From positions 4,402,001-4,466,000 of the forward strand of contig NZ_CP024190.1 in the NCBI RefSeq assembly GCF_003391395.1: a DNA stretch of 64,000 bases, written 5' to 3'. Below the pieces are notes generated by a model. It was not told the origin of the DNA. It searched no databases and saw only the letters and a list, made by a program, of their open reading frames with translations. Source of the DNA: Mycobacterium marinum. GTDB taxonomy: Bacteria; Actinomycetota; Actinomycetes; Mycobacteriales; Mycobacteriaceae. This document shows positions 35,381 through 43,911 of the stretch, piece after piece. A program made the translations under genes and the position numbers. Numbering within the stretch: the stretch's first letter is position 1; each line of letters opens with the position of its first letter.

Positions 35381-36427
35381 GTGGAAAACATGCCGCTGGG
35401 CTCCGTGGACTCCCAGCAGTCGCTGAAAAATTCGATGACCCGGCGGTTTTATAGCCGATCGGAGGTCACCGGCAAGATCACGCTGCCGGCGGTGCCGGCC
35501 ATGATCGACGAGTACGTGAAGATGTGCGATGGCATGTTCGCCGATGTGGGACGAAAGTTCTCCGAGGAGGAGCTTGCCCATCTGCGTTCGGTGCTCGAAG
35601 GCCAGTTGGCTCAGGCCTACTCGGCCTCGCCCCGTTCCAGCATCATCATCTCGTTCAACGCGCCCGTCGGCCCAACGCTGAACTACGAGGTCAATGCGCG
35701 CTGGTGGACCGTGGAGGCCGCCTACGAAAACTGGATCGACACCCGCAAGCCCCCGCTGTTCGGTACCGAACCCGACGCTCGGGTGTGGGCGCTGGCTAAC
35801 GAGGCGGCCGATCCCAGCACGCATCGGGTGCTCGAGATCGGTGCGGGGACCGGGCGCAATGCCCTTGCCCTGGCGCGACGGGGGCATCCGGTCGACGTCG
35901 TGGAACTGACGCCGAAATTCGCCGAGATGATCCGGGCCGACGCCGAGAAGGAGGGCCTCGACGTACGCGTCATCGTGCGCGACGTCTTCACCACCATTGC
36001 GGACCTGCGGCGCGATTATCAGCTGATCGTGCTCTCGGAGGTGGTGTCGGACTTTCGGACCACCCAGCAGTTACGCGAGCTCTTCGAACTAGCCGCGCAA
36101 TGCCTTGCTCCCGGTGCGCGCTTGGTCTTCAACGCCTTCCTGGCCTGCGGCGGCTACACGCCGGACCAAGCGGCGCGCGAGTTCGGCCAACAGGCCTACA
36201 CGACCATTTTCACCCGGCACGAGCTATCGGTTGCGGCGGCCGGACTACCCGTCGAACTCATCGCTGACGACTCCGTGTACGACTACGAGAAGGCGCATCT
36301 GCCGTCCGACGCCTGGCCTCCCACCAGCTGGTACGCCGACTGGGTCAGCGGCCTCGACGTGTTTCCGGTGGCCCGCGAGATGAGCCCGATCGAGCTGCGC
36401 TGGCTGGTCTTTCGCAAGACGCACTGA
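35381..36427 (+). CDS. Class I SAM-dependent methyltransferase
   Basis: A 348-residue protein. The N-terminal ~140 residues form a helical part (PAVPAMIDEYVKMCDGMFAD, RKFSEEELAHLRSVLEGQLA). The C-terminal two-thirds is a Rossmann methyltransferase: motif I VLEIGAGTGRNALALARRGH, post-I DVVELTPKFAEM, motif II region YQLIVLSEVVSDF and motif III LAPGARLVFNAFLA. Similar proteins are annotated as TehB-like or generic methyltransferases. The extra N-terminal domain resembles the helical part of small-molecule methyltransferases. The substrate is unknown. Start at GTG 35381, with ATG 35390 as an alternative. It replaces the short genes and transposase that H37Rv has here and converges on the VWA gene with 10 nt between stops. 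Confidence 0.82.
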   Translation: MENMPLGSVDSQQSLKNSMTRRFYSRSEVTGKITLPAVPAMIDEYVKMCDGMFADVGRKFSEEELAHLRSVLEGQLAQAYSASPRSSIIISFNAPVGPTLNYEVNARWWTVEAAYENWIDTRKPPLFGTEPDARVWALANEAADPSTHRVLEIGAGTGRNALALARRGHPVDVVELTPKFAEMIRADAEKEGLDVRVIVRDVFTTIADLRRDYQLIVLSEVVSDFRTTQQLRELFELAAQCLAPGARLVFNAFLACGGYTPDQAAREFGQQAYTTIFTRHELSVAAAGLPVELIADDSVYDYEKAHLPSDAWPPTSWYADWVSGLDVFPVAREMSPIELRWLVFRKTH

Positions 36428-36437
36428 AGTGCCCCGG

Positions 36438-37877
36438 TCACACCGGCAGTAGTTCGTCGATCACGGTGGCCAGCTGCTTTGCCGATCGGCATTCGTGCAT
36501 CGCGATGACCTCCTGATAGCGCGGCACCGCCGAGTCTCCGCTGCCCCACAGGTGTTGGGGCTCGGGGTTGAGCCAGTGCGCGTGCCTACTCGCGGTCACC
36601 ATGTCGGCCAACACGTCGGTGGCCGGATTCCGGTAGTTGGTGCGACCGTCCCCGAGCACCAGAAGCGAGCTGCGCGGGGACAGCACGTTGGGGAAACCCT
36701 GCATGAAAGAGACAAACGCGTTGCCGTAGTCGGAATGGCCGTCTCGGCTGTAAACCCCGGCCTCCCTGGTGATCCGCTGGATCGCCACAGCCAAGTCAGC
36801 ATCCGGCCCGAACATGTGCGTCACTTCGTCGGTGGTGTCGATGAACGCAAAGACCCGAACCCGCGAAAACTGTTGGCGTAGCGCATGTACCAACAGCAAC
36901 GTGAAGTGACTGAACCCCGCCACCGAACCGGAGACGTCGCACAGCACAACCAGTTCCGGGCGCGCCGGGCGCGGCTTGCGCAACACCACGTCGATCGGCA
37001 CCCCACCGGTGGACATCGATTTGCGCAGCGTCTTGCGCAGATCGATGGAGCCCGCCCGAGCGCGGCGCCGCCGAGCCGCCAACCGGGTCGCCAGCGTGCG
37101 CGCCAGTGGGGCAACCACCCGGCGCATCTGACGCAGTTGCTCACCGGAGGCTCGCAGGAACTCGACATTTTCGGAAAGCTGCGGAATGCCGTACATCTGG
37201 ACGTGGTCACGCCCAAGCTGCTCGGCGGTGCGCCGCTTGGTCTCCGCGTCGACCATCTTGCGGAGCTGAGAAACCCTCTGCGCTGCAATCGCTTTAGCGA
37301 TCTGCTCTTGGGTGGGGGTGGGCTCGTCACCATAGGGGGCGAGCAGGCCGGCCAACAGCTTGCCCTCGAGTTCGTCCAGCGCCATCGCCTTGAGCGCCTG
37401 ATACGACGAGAACGACGGCCCCCGGCTGGAGCTGTACTTGCCGTAGGTCTCCACGATCCGCGCAATCATCCCCACCAGCCGCTGGTCCATGTCGGCCAGA
37501 TCCGGGTTGTCGGTGAGCAAATCCAGCAGCATCTGCCGCATCGCCTCGACGTCGTCGGGCGGCAAGCCCTCGGACTGCCCGGCTTGCTCCTCGGTGATGA
37601 CCGCCCGCGCGCCCAGGGCGGCCGGGAACCACAGGTCGAACATGGCGTCGTAGGTGTCGCGGTGGTCGGGCCGGCGCAGCACCGCACAAGCGATGCCCTC
37701 GCGCAGCACCTCACGATCCTCGAACCCAAGGGCCGCCATCACTCGGCCGGCGTCCACCGTCTCCGAGGGGCCCACCGAAATTCCGCTGCCGCGAAGCGCT
37801 TCCACGAAGCCAACCAGATGGCCGGGCAACCCGTGCGGGGCGAGCGGGTAGCTAGGTCGGATACGGCGAGTGGCCAT
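36438..37877 (-). CDS. VWA domain protein, CoxE-like (Rv2425c family)
   Basis: A 479-residue protein with a C-terminal von Willebrand factor A domain. The MIDAS metal site is ELVVLCDVSGSVAGFSHFTL (DxSGS) plus DGHSDYGNAFVSF and LVLGDGRTNYRNP. The N-terminal half is helical (HLVGFVEALRGSGISVGPSE) and typical of CoxE-like proteins. CoxE and CoxD (a MoxR AAA+ ATPase) work as a chaperone pair maturing metal enzymes. Here the MoxR gene lies immediately upstream (13 nt gap), so the same kind of pairing applies. The client is unknown, since no CO-dehydrogenase or other cox genes adjoin. An Arg-rich segment (TRLAARRRRARAGSIDLRKT) sits between the halves. Confidence 0.87.
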   Translation of the reverse strand: MATRRIRPSYPLAPHGLPGHLVGFVEALRGSGISVGPSETVDAGRVMAALGFEDREVLREGIACAVLRRPDHRDTYDAMFDLWFPAALGARAVITEEQAGQSEGLPPDDVEAMRQMLLDLLTDNPDLADMDQRLVGMIARIVETYGKYSSSRGPSFSSYQALKAMALDELEGKLLAGLLAPYGDEPTPTQEQIAKAIAAQRVSQLRKMVDAETKRRTAEQLGRDHVQMYGIPQLSENVEFLRASGEQLRQMRRVVAPLARTLATRLAARRRRARAGSIDLRKTLRKSMSTGGVPIDVVLRKPRPARPELVVLCDVSGSVAGFSHFTLLLVHALRQQFSRVRVFAFIDTTDEVTHMFGPDADLAVAIQRITREAGVYSRDGHSDYGNAFVSFMQGFPNVLSPRSSLLVLGDGRTNYRNPATDVLADMVTASRHAHWLNPEPQHLWGSGDSAVPRYQEVIAMHECRSAKQLATVIDELLPV

Positions 37878-37890
37878 CAGCGCAATCCCC

Positions 37891-38766
37891 TCAGTTCAAC
37901 CGGAGTTCCCCGGTTGCGCGTTGCTGATCGGACTGATGTTTGAGCACCACACCGAGGGTGGCAGCAACGACGGCATCGTCGATGGTGTCCAGCCCCAGCG
38001 CCAGCACGGTGCGGCCCCAATCGATGGTCTCGGCAACCGACGGCAGCTTCTTGAGCTGCATCCCGCGCAGGACCCCGATGATGCGCACCAGCTCCTCCGC
38101 GATGTGCTCGGGCAGCTCGGGAACCCGCGACAACAGAATCCGGCGTTCCATTTCGGGAGTCGGAAAGTCGATGTGCAGGAATAGGCAGCGCCGCTTGAGC
38201 GCCTCGGACAGCTCTCGGGTGGCGTTGGAGGTCAGCAGCACGAACGGCGCCCGGGTTGCGGTCAGCGTGCCCAGCTCGGGGACCGTGACCGCAAAGTCGG
38301 ACAGCACCTCCAGCAGCAGGCCTTCAATCTCGATGTCGGCCTTGTCGGTTTCATCGATCAGCAGCACCGTCGGTTCGGTGCGCCGAATAGCGGTCAGCAG
38401 CGGGCGCTGCAGCAAGAATTCCTCGCTGAAGACGTCATCCTTTGTCGCCTCCCAGTCACCCGAGCCGGCCTGGATGCGCAGGATTTGTTTGGCGTGGTTC
38501 CACTCGTACAACGCGCGGGCCTCGTCCACGCCCTCGTAGCACTGCAGCCGGACCAGCCCGGAGCCGGTGGCTTGCGCGACGGCGCGGGCCAGTTCGGTCT
38601 TGCCCACCCCGGCGGGGCCTTCTACCAGCAGCGGCTTGCCGAGCCGGTCGGCGAGAAAGACCGCGGTCGCGGTGGCGGTGTCCGGCAGATAGCCGGTCTG
38701 CGCCAACCTGCGTGAGACATCGGCGATGTCGGCGAACAGCGGTACGGACCGTGCTGGCACGCTCAC
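37891..38766 (-). CDS. MoxR-type AAA+ ATPase (Rv2426c family)
   Basis: A 291-residue AAA+ ATPase of the MoxR/CoxD class. Walker A GPAGVGKTELARAVAQ, Walker B PTVLLIDETDKADIEIEGLL, sensor 1 APFVLLTSNATRELSEALKR and the arginine finger in ALKRRCLFLHIDFP are all intact. The C-terminal lid (LPSVAETIDWGRTVLALGLD) contains sensor 2. MoxR ATPases remodel or insert cofactors into client proteins together with a VWA partner. That partner is the next gene downstream. It starts at GTG 38766, 33 nt after the proA stop on the same strand, so all three may be cotranscribed. Confidence 0.9.
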   Translation of the reverse strand: MSVPARSVPLFADIADVSRRLAQTGYLPDTATATAVFLADRLGKPLLVEGPAGVGKTELARAVAQATGSGLVRLQCYEGVDEARALYEWNHAKQILRIQAGSGDWEATKDDVFSEEFLLQRPLLTAIRRTEPTVLLIDETDKADIEIEGLLLEVLSDFAVTVPELGTLTATRAPFVLLTSNATRELSEALKRRCLFLHIDFPTPEMERRILLSRVPELPEHIAEELVRIIGVLRGMQLKKLPSVAETIDWGRTVLALGLDTIDDAVVAATLGVVLKHQSDQQRATGELRLN

Positions 38767-38799
38767 AATGGTTCTCCTTACAGGTCCTAACGGTGGCCG

Positions 38800-40071
38800 T
38801 CAGGCCGGACGCGTGTGACCCTCACCCCACACGATCCACTTGGTCGAGGTCAGTTCCGGCAAGCCCATCGGACCGCGGGCGTGCAGCTTCTGAGTCGAGA
38901 TACCGATCTCGGCGCCGAAGCCGAACTGCTCACCGTCGGTGAAGGCCGTCGATGCGTTGACCATCACCGCAGCGGCATCAATCCGCTCGGTAAACCGTTG
39001 GGCCGCAGCAAGATTAGTGGTCACGATGGCCTCGGTGTGACCGGTGCCGTACTCGTTGATGTGGGCAATGGCGCCGTCCACACCGTCCACCACCGCCACC
39101 GCGATCTCCATCGCCAGGTATTCACGACGCAGGTCCTGCTCATCCGCATCGAGATGCACGGTGACACCGGCGTCCTGCAGGGCGCCAATCAGCCGGGGCA
39201 TGGCATGCTCGGCGATCGCCGCGTCGACCAACAGCGTCTCGGCCGCGTTGCAGACGCTGGGTCGGCGGGTCTTGGAGTTGAGCAGGATTCGTTCGGCGAC
39301 GTCGAGGTCGGCGGCTTCATGCACGTAGACATGGCAGTTGCCGACGCCGGTCTCGATGGTGGGAACCTGCGCATCACGCACCACCGCGTCGATCAGGCCC
39401 GCACCGCCACGCGGAATCGCCACGTCGACCAGGCCGCGGGCCTGGATGAGATGGGTGACCGTGGACCGGTCGGCGCTGGAGAGCAGCTGGACCGCGTCGG
39501 CGGGCAGCTGCTCGCTGTCGAGGGCCGACCGCAACACGTTGACCAGGGCTTCGTTGGACCGTGCCGCCGACGAACTGCCGCGCAGCAACGCCGCGTTACC
39601 CGACTTGAGTGTGAGTCCGAAAGCATCCACGGTGACGTTCGGACGCCCCTCGTAGATCATGCCGACCACCCCGAGCGGGACACGCTGCTGGCGCAGCTGC
39701 AGACCGTTGGGCAAGGTGTAGCCGCGCAGCACTTCGCCAACCGGGTCGGGCAGGCCCGCGACCTGACGCAGGCCCGCGGCGATCCCATCGACCCGTTGCG
39801 GGTTGAGGGCCAGCCGGTCGAGCATCGCGGCGGGGGTATCGGCGGCCCGTGCCGCGTCGAGGTCTTCGGCGTTGGCCGACAGAATCTGGTCGACGTGGGC
39901 CAATATCGCATCGGCGGCCGCATGCAGCGCGCGGTCTTTGACCCCGGTCGGCACCACGGCCAACAGTCGAGCGGCGACCCGCGCCCGGCGCGCGGCGTCA
40001 TGCACCTCTTGGCGCAAGTCCGGCTCGCGCTGCTGGGCCGCTGCACTCCTGGGTGCTGCTTGCAGAGTCAT
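38800..40071 (-). CDS. proA: Gamma-glutamyl phosphate reductase
   Basis: A 423-residue ProA (Rv2427c), the second step of proline synthesis: NADPH reduction of glutamyl-5-phosphate to the semialdehyde. The aldehyde dehydrogenase fold shows VPLGVVGMIYEGRPNVTVDA, KSGNAALLRGSSSAARSNEA, IPRGGAGLIDAVVRDAQVPT and the catalytic Cys in LNSKTRRPSVCNAAETLLVD. The C-terminal signature is FTDGEQFGFGAEIGISTQKL. The ATG at 40071 gives MTLQAAPRSAAAQQREPDL. An open extension upstream is low in conservation and rejected. The partner gene proB is 21 kb away next to obg, as in H37Rv. Confidence 0.95.
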   Translation of the reverse strand: MTLQAAPRSAAAQQREPDLRQEVHDAARRARVAARLLAVVPTGVKDRALHAAADAILAHVDQILSANAEDLDAARAADTPAAMLDRLALNPQRVDGIAAGLRQVAGLPDPVGEVLRGYTLPNGLQLRQQRVPLGVVGMIYEGRPNVTVDAFGLTLKSGNAALLRGSSSAARSNEALVNVLRSALDSEQLPADAVQLLSSADRSTVTHLIQARGLVDVAIPRGGAGLIDAVVRDAQVPTIETGVGNCHVYVHEAADLDVAERILLNSKTRRPSVCNAAETLLVDAAIAEHAMPRLIGALQDAGVTVHLDADEQDLRREYLAMEIAVAVVDGVDGAIAHINEYGTGHTEAIVTTNLAAAQRFTERIDAAAVMVNASTAFTDGEQFGFGAEIGISTQKLHARGPMGLPELTSTKWIVWGEGHTRPA

Positions 40072-40162
40072 TACCCCAGGGTAACGGGCGTTAGCCGGAC
40101 GAGTAAGACGGCCCGTTCGGGTGGCAGCCCGGCCGCGCGGGGCCAGCCGGGCTGCCAGGGGG

Positions 40163-41557
40163 CTAATTGAGGCCACCCACCCGTCGCACCTTGCTTTGCC
40201 GCTCCTCGAGGATGTGACCAAAATCCTGCAGCAGCAGTGGTTCACGCATCACCAGATGTTCGAGGTGCTCGCGGTCGACCTCGAGCGCGGTGACCTCGTC
40301 GAGCGCATGTGCGCCCGCCAGGTTGGGTTGGCGGGTCAGCGCCGTGAGCCCCAGGAATCCGCCTTCATGCAACGTGGTGACCGGCACGACCGACCCGTCT
40401 TCGGCCGTCGCGGTCAGCCGCACGCGTCCGGTGATCAAGAACGTCATCCCGGCCGGCACCTGTCCGGCGTACTCCATGGTTTCACCGGCCGCGAACCGAA
40501 TGATCCTGGCGCTGGACAACAACGCCTGCTGGTCGGTATCGCTGAGCCTCATCACCGGTGCCACCACCGTCTTGAGCGCGTGCTGGACGCGTTCGGTGGT
40601 CGAGAAATCGTCATCGGCCCCGTTGAGGTGCAGCCCCTCCCGCCGCGCGGCGTACCAAATCCAGCGCAGAAATGTTGCGCGCGCGGCACTCTCCTCGGCC
40701 GGCGACCGCAGCCCGATGGTGGTGCAGTATTCGGTGCCGCCGACCGGCTCGGTGGTGACTAGGAACCCGCTGTCGAGCTGCGGCAGCGCGGCGGCAACCC
40801 GGGACAACAGCGCGCACACCCGATCGGGGGCGTCCGCGTCGGAAAACTTGGTCGGTATCGCCAACTGGTAGGCGCCGGCCGGGCGGCTCAGGTTGGTGAA
40901 CGGTGTGCTGGCCAGTACCGAGTTCGGGGTGATTCGCAGTCCGCTGCCGGTCTCGATGTGCACTGCACGCCAGTTCACCTCGACAATTCGTCCCCGCGTG
41001 GTGGTCGTATCGAGCCAGTCGTCGATCTGGAACGGTTGCTCGAACAGCATGAACAGGCCGGAGACGATCTGGCTGACGGAGTTCTGCAACATCAGACCGA
41101 TGACGACCGATGTCACCCCCAGCGCGGTGAACAGGCCGCCGATCCGAACGCCCCAAACGAACGAGAGGATCACCGCCAGTCCGGCGCCGATCAGTGCGAA
41201 CCGTGCGACGTCGACGAAGATGACCGGTAGCCGTCGGCGCCACGAACCCTGCGGGGCCCCGGAGAAGACCGCGGCATTGAGCCCGGACAACAGCAGGACC
41301 AAGACCAGGAAGCCGAATACGGTGGCCAGCAGCCGCACCGCGGTGTCGTGGGCCGGCACCCCCGTCGCATTGACCATGAGCAGCAACACCGCGCCCAGCG
41401 GCAGCACATAGTTGCGCAGCAGGCCGACTTGGCGGGCCAGCGCGCTTTGCCTGCGGCGCAACAGCCGCTGGACTTCGGTGAGAATCACGACCAGCACGGG
41501 CAGAGCCGCCGCGATTCCGACGGCCCAGTAGAACCAGGCCGAGCCGAACACGCTCAT
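40163..41557 (-). CDS. MscS-type channel with degenerate cyclic-nucleotide-binding domain (module A)
   Basis: A 464-residue membrane protein from ATG 41557, counterpart of Rv2434c. Four or five N-terminal helices precede the MscS pore and beta domain: TSVVIGLMLQNSVSQIVSGL, then FMLFEQPFQIDDWLD and VVEVNWRAVHIETG (TM3b and cytosolic vestibule). The C-terminal ~130 residues are a cyclic-nucleotide-binding (CNB) fold (ALLSSARIIRFAAGETMEYA, GMTFLITGRVRLTATAEDGS). Its phosphate-binding cassette, normally FGE-x-ALL and R-x-A, reads GGFLGLTALTRQPNLAGAHA: Glu is Leu and Arg is Ala, so ordinary cAMP binding is doubtful. Its ATG overlaps the TGA of the cyclase-domain gene (ATGA). A second copy of the pair follows upstream at 43.9-47.5 kb. 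Confidence 0.87.
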   Translation of the reverse strand: MSVFGSAWFYWAVGIAAALPVLVVILTEVQRLLRRRQSALARQVGLLRNYVLPLGAVLLLMVNATGVPAHDTAVRLLATVFGFLVLVLLLSGLNAAVFSGAPQGSWRRRLPVIFVDVARFALIGAGLAVILSFVWGVRIGGLFTALGVTSVVIGLMLQNSVSQIVSGLFMLFEQPFQIDDWLDTTTTRGRIVEVNWRAVHIETGSGLRITPNSVLASTPFTNLSRPAGAYQLAIPTKFSDADAPDRVCALLSRVAAALPQLDSGFLVTTEPVGGTEYCTTIGLRSPAEESAARATFLRWIWYAARREGLHLNGADDDFSTTERVQHALKTVVAPVMRLSDTDQQALLSSARIIRFAAGETMEYAGQVPAGMTFLITGRVRLTATAEDGSVVPVTTLHEGGFLGLTALTRQPNLAGAHALDEVTALEVDREHLEHLVMREPLLLQDFGHILEERQSKVRRVGGLN

Positions 41558-43746
41558 CGCCGCTCCGACACTTGCCAGATCTGCTGCTGTGATCCCCGGA
41601 CCGAGATGGCGCCGGCCGGTGTGAACGTCCATATTTCGCGCATCGCGTCGTGTACCCGGGCGCTGACGTAGATGCCCGGATCCGACAGCTGGCCGTGCAT
41701 TCGGTAGGCCATCTGCACCGCGCCGCCCCACATGTCGTAGGCCAGGTTCGCTCGGCCCACCAGACCACTGACGACTCTGCCGGTGGTGACCCCGACCCGC
41801 ACCCGCAGCGGATGCTGTGACTGGTTGGCAAACCTATTCACGATGAGCTCGATCTCGAGGGCAAACTCGATGCCCCGGTGCACGTTGTCCAGTCGCGGCG
41901 TGGTGGCGCCGCAGGCGGCGAGGTAGCCATTGTGAAATGTGCGGATCGGTTCCACACCCAGGGATTGGGCCGCCGAATCGAACTGTCGGAACAGCTCGTC
42001 GACGATACCGACCAATTCGTCACCAGAGAGCCCGTCGGAGATCTCTTCGAGCCCGATGAGCTCGGCGAAGATGACCGTGACATCCTGATGCTCTTCGGCG
42101 ATGACCTCGCCACCCGCTCGGTAGCGCTGCACCACCGGTTCTGGCATCAGTGCGAGCAGCAGCTGCTCGTTTTGGCTGCGTTGCTCGGTGAGCAGCTGGT
42201 CTTTGACTTTCAAATTGCTGCTCATCTCGTTGAAAGCCGCAGTGAGATCACCAAGTTCGTCGCGCGACTTGACCGGCACGGTGACCTCGTAGTCGCCGGA
42301 GCGGATCTTCTCGGTGCCCGCCTCCAGCCGACGGATCGGGCGCACCAGCAGCTTGGCCAGCACCATGGACACCACGCAGATGAATAGGGTGATGCCCGCG
42401 ACCGCCAACACCACCGTCCGACCGAACGACGACAGTCGCTGGTAGGCATCCCAGTCGTCTCGAGTCGCCAGAATCGCCCAACGCAGATCGGAATTGGGCA
42501 CGTCCAGTGGGGCGTAGGCCTCCAACTCTCGATTGCCCAGATAGTCGGTGTCCTTGGTGATGCCGGACTGTCCACGCAGGGCAGCGCGCAAGCCCGCGCT
42601 GGGCACCGGTTGGACCAGCACCGTGGTCCCCAACCGGATCGCCTTGTTCACGACGTCTTCTCGGGTACCGCCGGCCAGCGCCTCGCGGCGATATTCGTCC
42701 GGGCTTTCCAGGAAAAGCCGTGAATCCGAACGCATCAGGTTGTCCGAGCCTGCCAGATACGTTTCGGTCGATCGACCCATGCCAACGGCTTCCCACTTCT
42801 CGTTGGCGTTCATGATCTGGTTCAAGTTGGTGGGCGGCAACGCCAGGGCCATCACTCCCTGCAGCTTGCCGTCCACCCCGACCGGCGACACCAGCCACGC
42901 GGTGGGGGCGTCGACTTCGGGCTGATAGCGCTGGAAGTCGGTGATCCATACGAAGTCGATCTCATTGGACGCCAGCGCCTTTTGATACGCGGTACGCAGG
43001 TTGGTCTCGCGATACGGGCCGGTGAAGAGGTTGGTCCCCAGATCGGGTCCCTTGTTGACCGAGTAGACGACGTTGCCTTGCAGGTCGAGCAGCAACGCGT
43101 CGCGGTACTGGAATCGGGTGACGATGCCGCGGAAAAAGTCGTTGAAACGGGCGTTGGCCGCCGACCATGCGCTGCCATCACCGGCGTTGTTGAAGCGCAT
43201 CGACTCACTCGACGAACTGAACGGTGCGGTGTAGTACGCCTGCAGGTACGTCTGCGCGGGCGATGCCGGCAGCAGCGCCTCGAGATCGAGTTCGTGTCCG
43301 GTCGCCTGGTCGATCGGCTTGATCAGCTCGTTGACGTAGTAGTCGACGATCGCCTGCTGCTGGACCGGGTCGACGGTCGCGTTGGCCAGTTGCGCGAAGC
43401 CGTCGGTGAACGCCGCGGTGGCTTCGTTGGCGCTCATCCCCTCGCTGTACACCATCACCGACTTGGTCAACTCGGAGAAGAGTGCCTCGACCTGCCGTTT
43501 CTGGGCCTCCCGCAGCTGGAGTAGTCGCTCAACGGCAACGCGCTGCAACGCGTTGCGACCGCTGACGTAGCCGATGACCCCGACCACCGCGACCGAAAGG
43601 ATGCTGCAGACCAGCAGCGTCACCAACAACTTGGCCTGGATGCCGACCCGGAGAAATCGCAGCAACCGACGACCTCGACTGTCGGTTCTGCCGGTCTGAC
43701 CGGACGCGGCCGCGGTGACGGGTTCCGTTGGCTGCCCCGATGTCAC
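41554..43746 (-). CDS. Cache-HAMP-class III cyclase-like membrane receptor with degenerate active site (module A)
   Basis: A 730-residue receptor, counterpart of Rv2435c. The order is a cytosolic head, TM1 (LLVTLLVCSILSVAVVGVIG), a ~370-residue extracellular Cache-like sensor, TM2 (VVLAVAGITLFICVVSMVLA), HAMP (LLVRPIRRLEAGTEKIRSGD) and the class III nucleotidyl cyclase domain from ~545. Compared with active mycobacterial cyclases such as Rv1625c, the first metal Asp is Glu (VTVIFAELIG), the adenine Lys is Arg and the second metal Asp is Asn (IRTFHNGYLAACG), while YDMWGGAVQMAYRM shows the adenine Asp as Gly and the transition-state Asn as Gln, with Arg kept. cAMP synthesis by the usual mechanism therefore looks unlikely. 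Coupled to its channel gene by ATGA. Confidence 0.88.
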   Translation of the reverse strand: MTSGQPTEPVTAAASGQTGRTDSRGRRLLRFLRVGIQAKLLVTLLVCSILSVAVVGVIGYVSGRNALQRVAVERLLQLREAQKRQVEALFSELTKSVMVYSEGMSANEATAAFTDGFAQLANATVDPVQQQAIVDYYVNELIKPIDQATGHELDLEALLPASPAQTYLQAYYTAPFSSSSESMRFNNAGDGSAWSAANARFNDFFRGIVTRFQYRDALLLDLQGNVVYSVNKGPDLGTNLFTGPYRETNLRTAYQKALASNEIDFVWITDFQRYQPEVDAPTAWLVSPVGVDGKLQGVMALALPPTNLNQIMNANEKWEAVGMGRSTETYLAGSDNLMRSDSRLFLESPDEYRREALAGGTREDVVNKAIRLGTTVLVQPVPSAGLRAALRGQSGITKDTDYLGNRELEAYAPLDVPNSDLRWAILATRDDWDAYQRLSSFGRTVVLAVAGITLFICVVSMVLAKLLVRPIRRLEAGTEKIRSGDYEVTVPVKSRDELGDLTAAFNEMSSNLKVKDQLLTEQRSQNEQLLLALMPEPVVQRYRAGGEVIAEEHQDVTVIFAELIGLEEISDGLSGDELVGIVDELFRQFDSAAQSLGVEPIRTFHNGYLAACGATTPRLDNVHRGIEFALEIELIVNRFANQSQHPLRVRVGVTTGRVVSGLVGRANLAYDMWGGAVQMAYRMHGQLSDPGIYVSARVHDAMREIWTFTPAGAISVRGSQQQIWQVSERR

Positions 43747-43911
43747 CCGGCTTCCTTTCGCCTATGGCCGCGGGACCGGCAGATCCCGCAGCAGACTAAC
43801 GCGGAAACGCAGACAAAACGGCGTTTGCGCGAAACACGCGATCGCGCAGGAGCCAGCAGCTGGCCTCGAAGCTCGTCGGCCGATGGGCCCACGTCGCGAC
43901 CGCGGTTGTCG

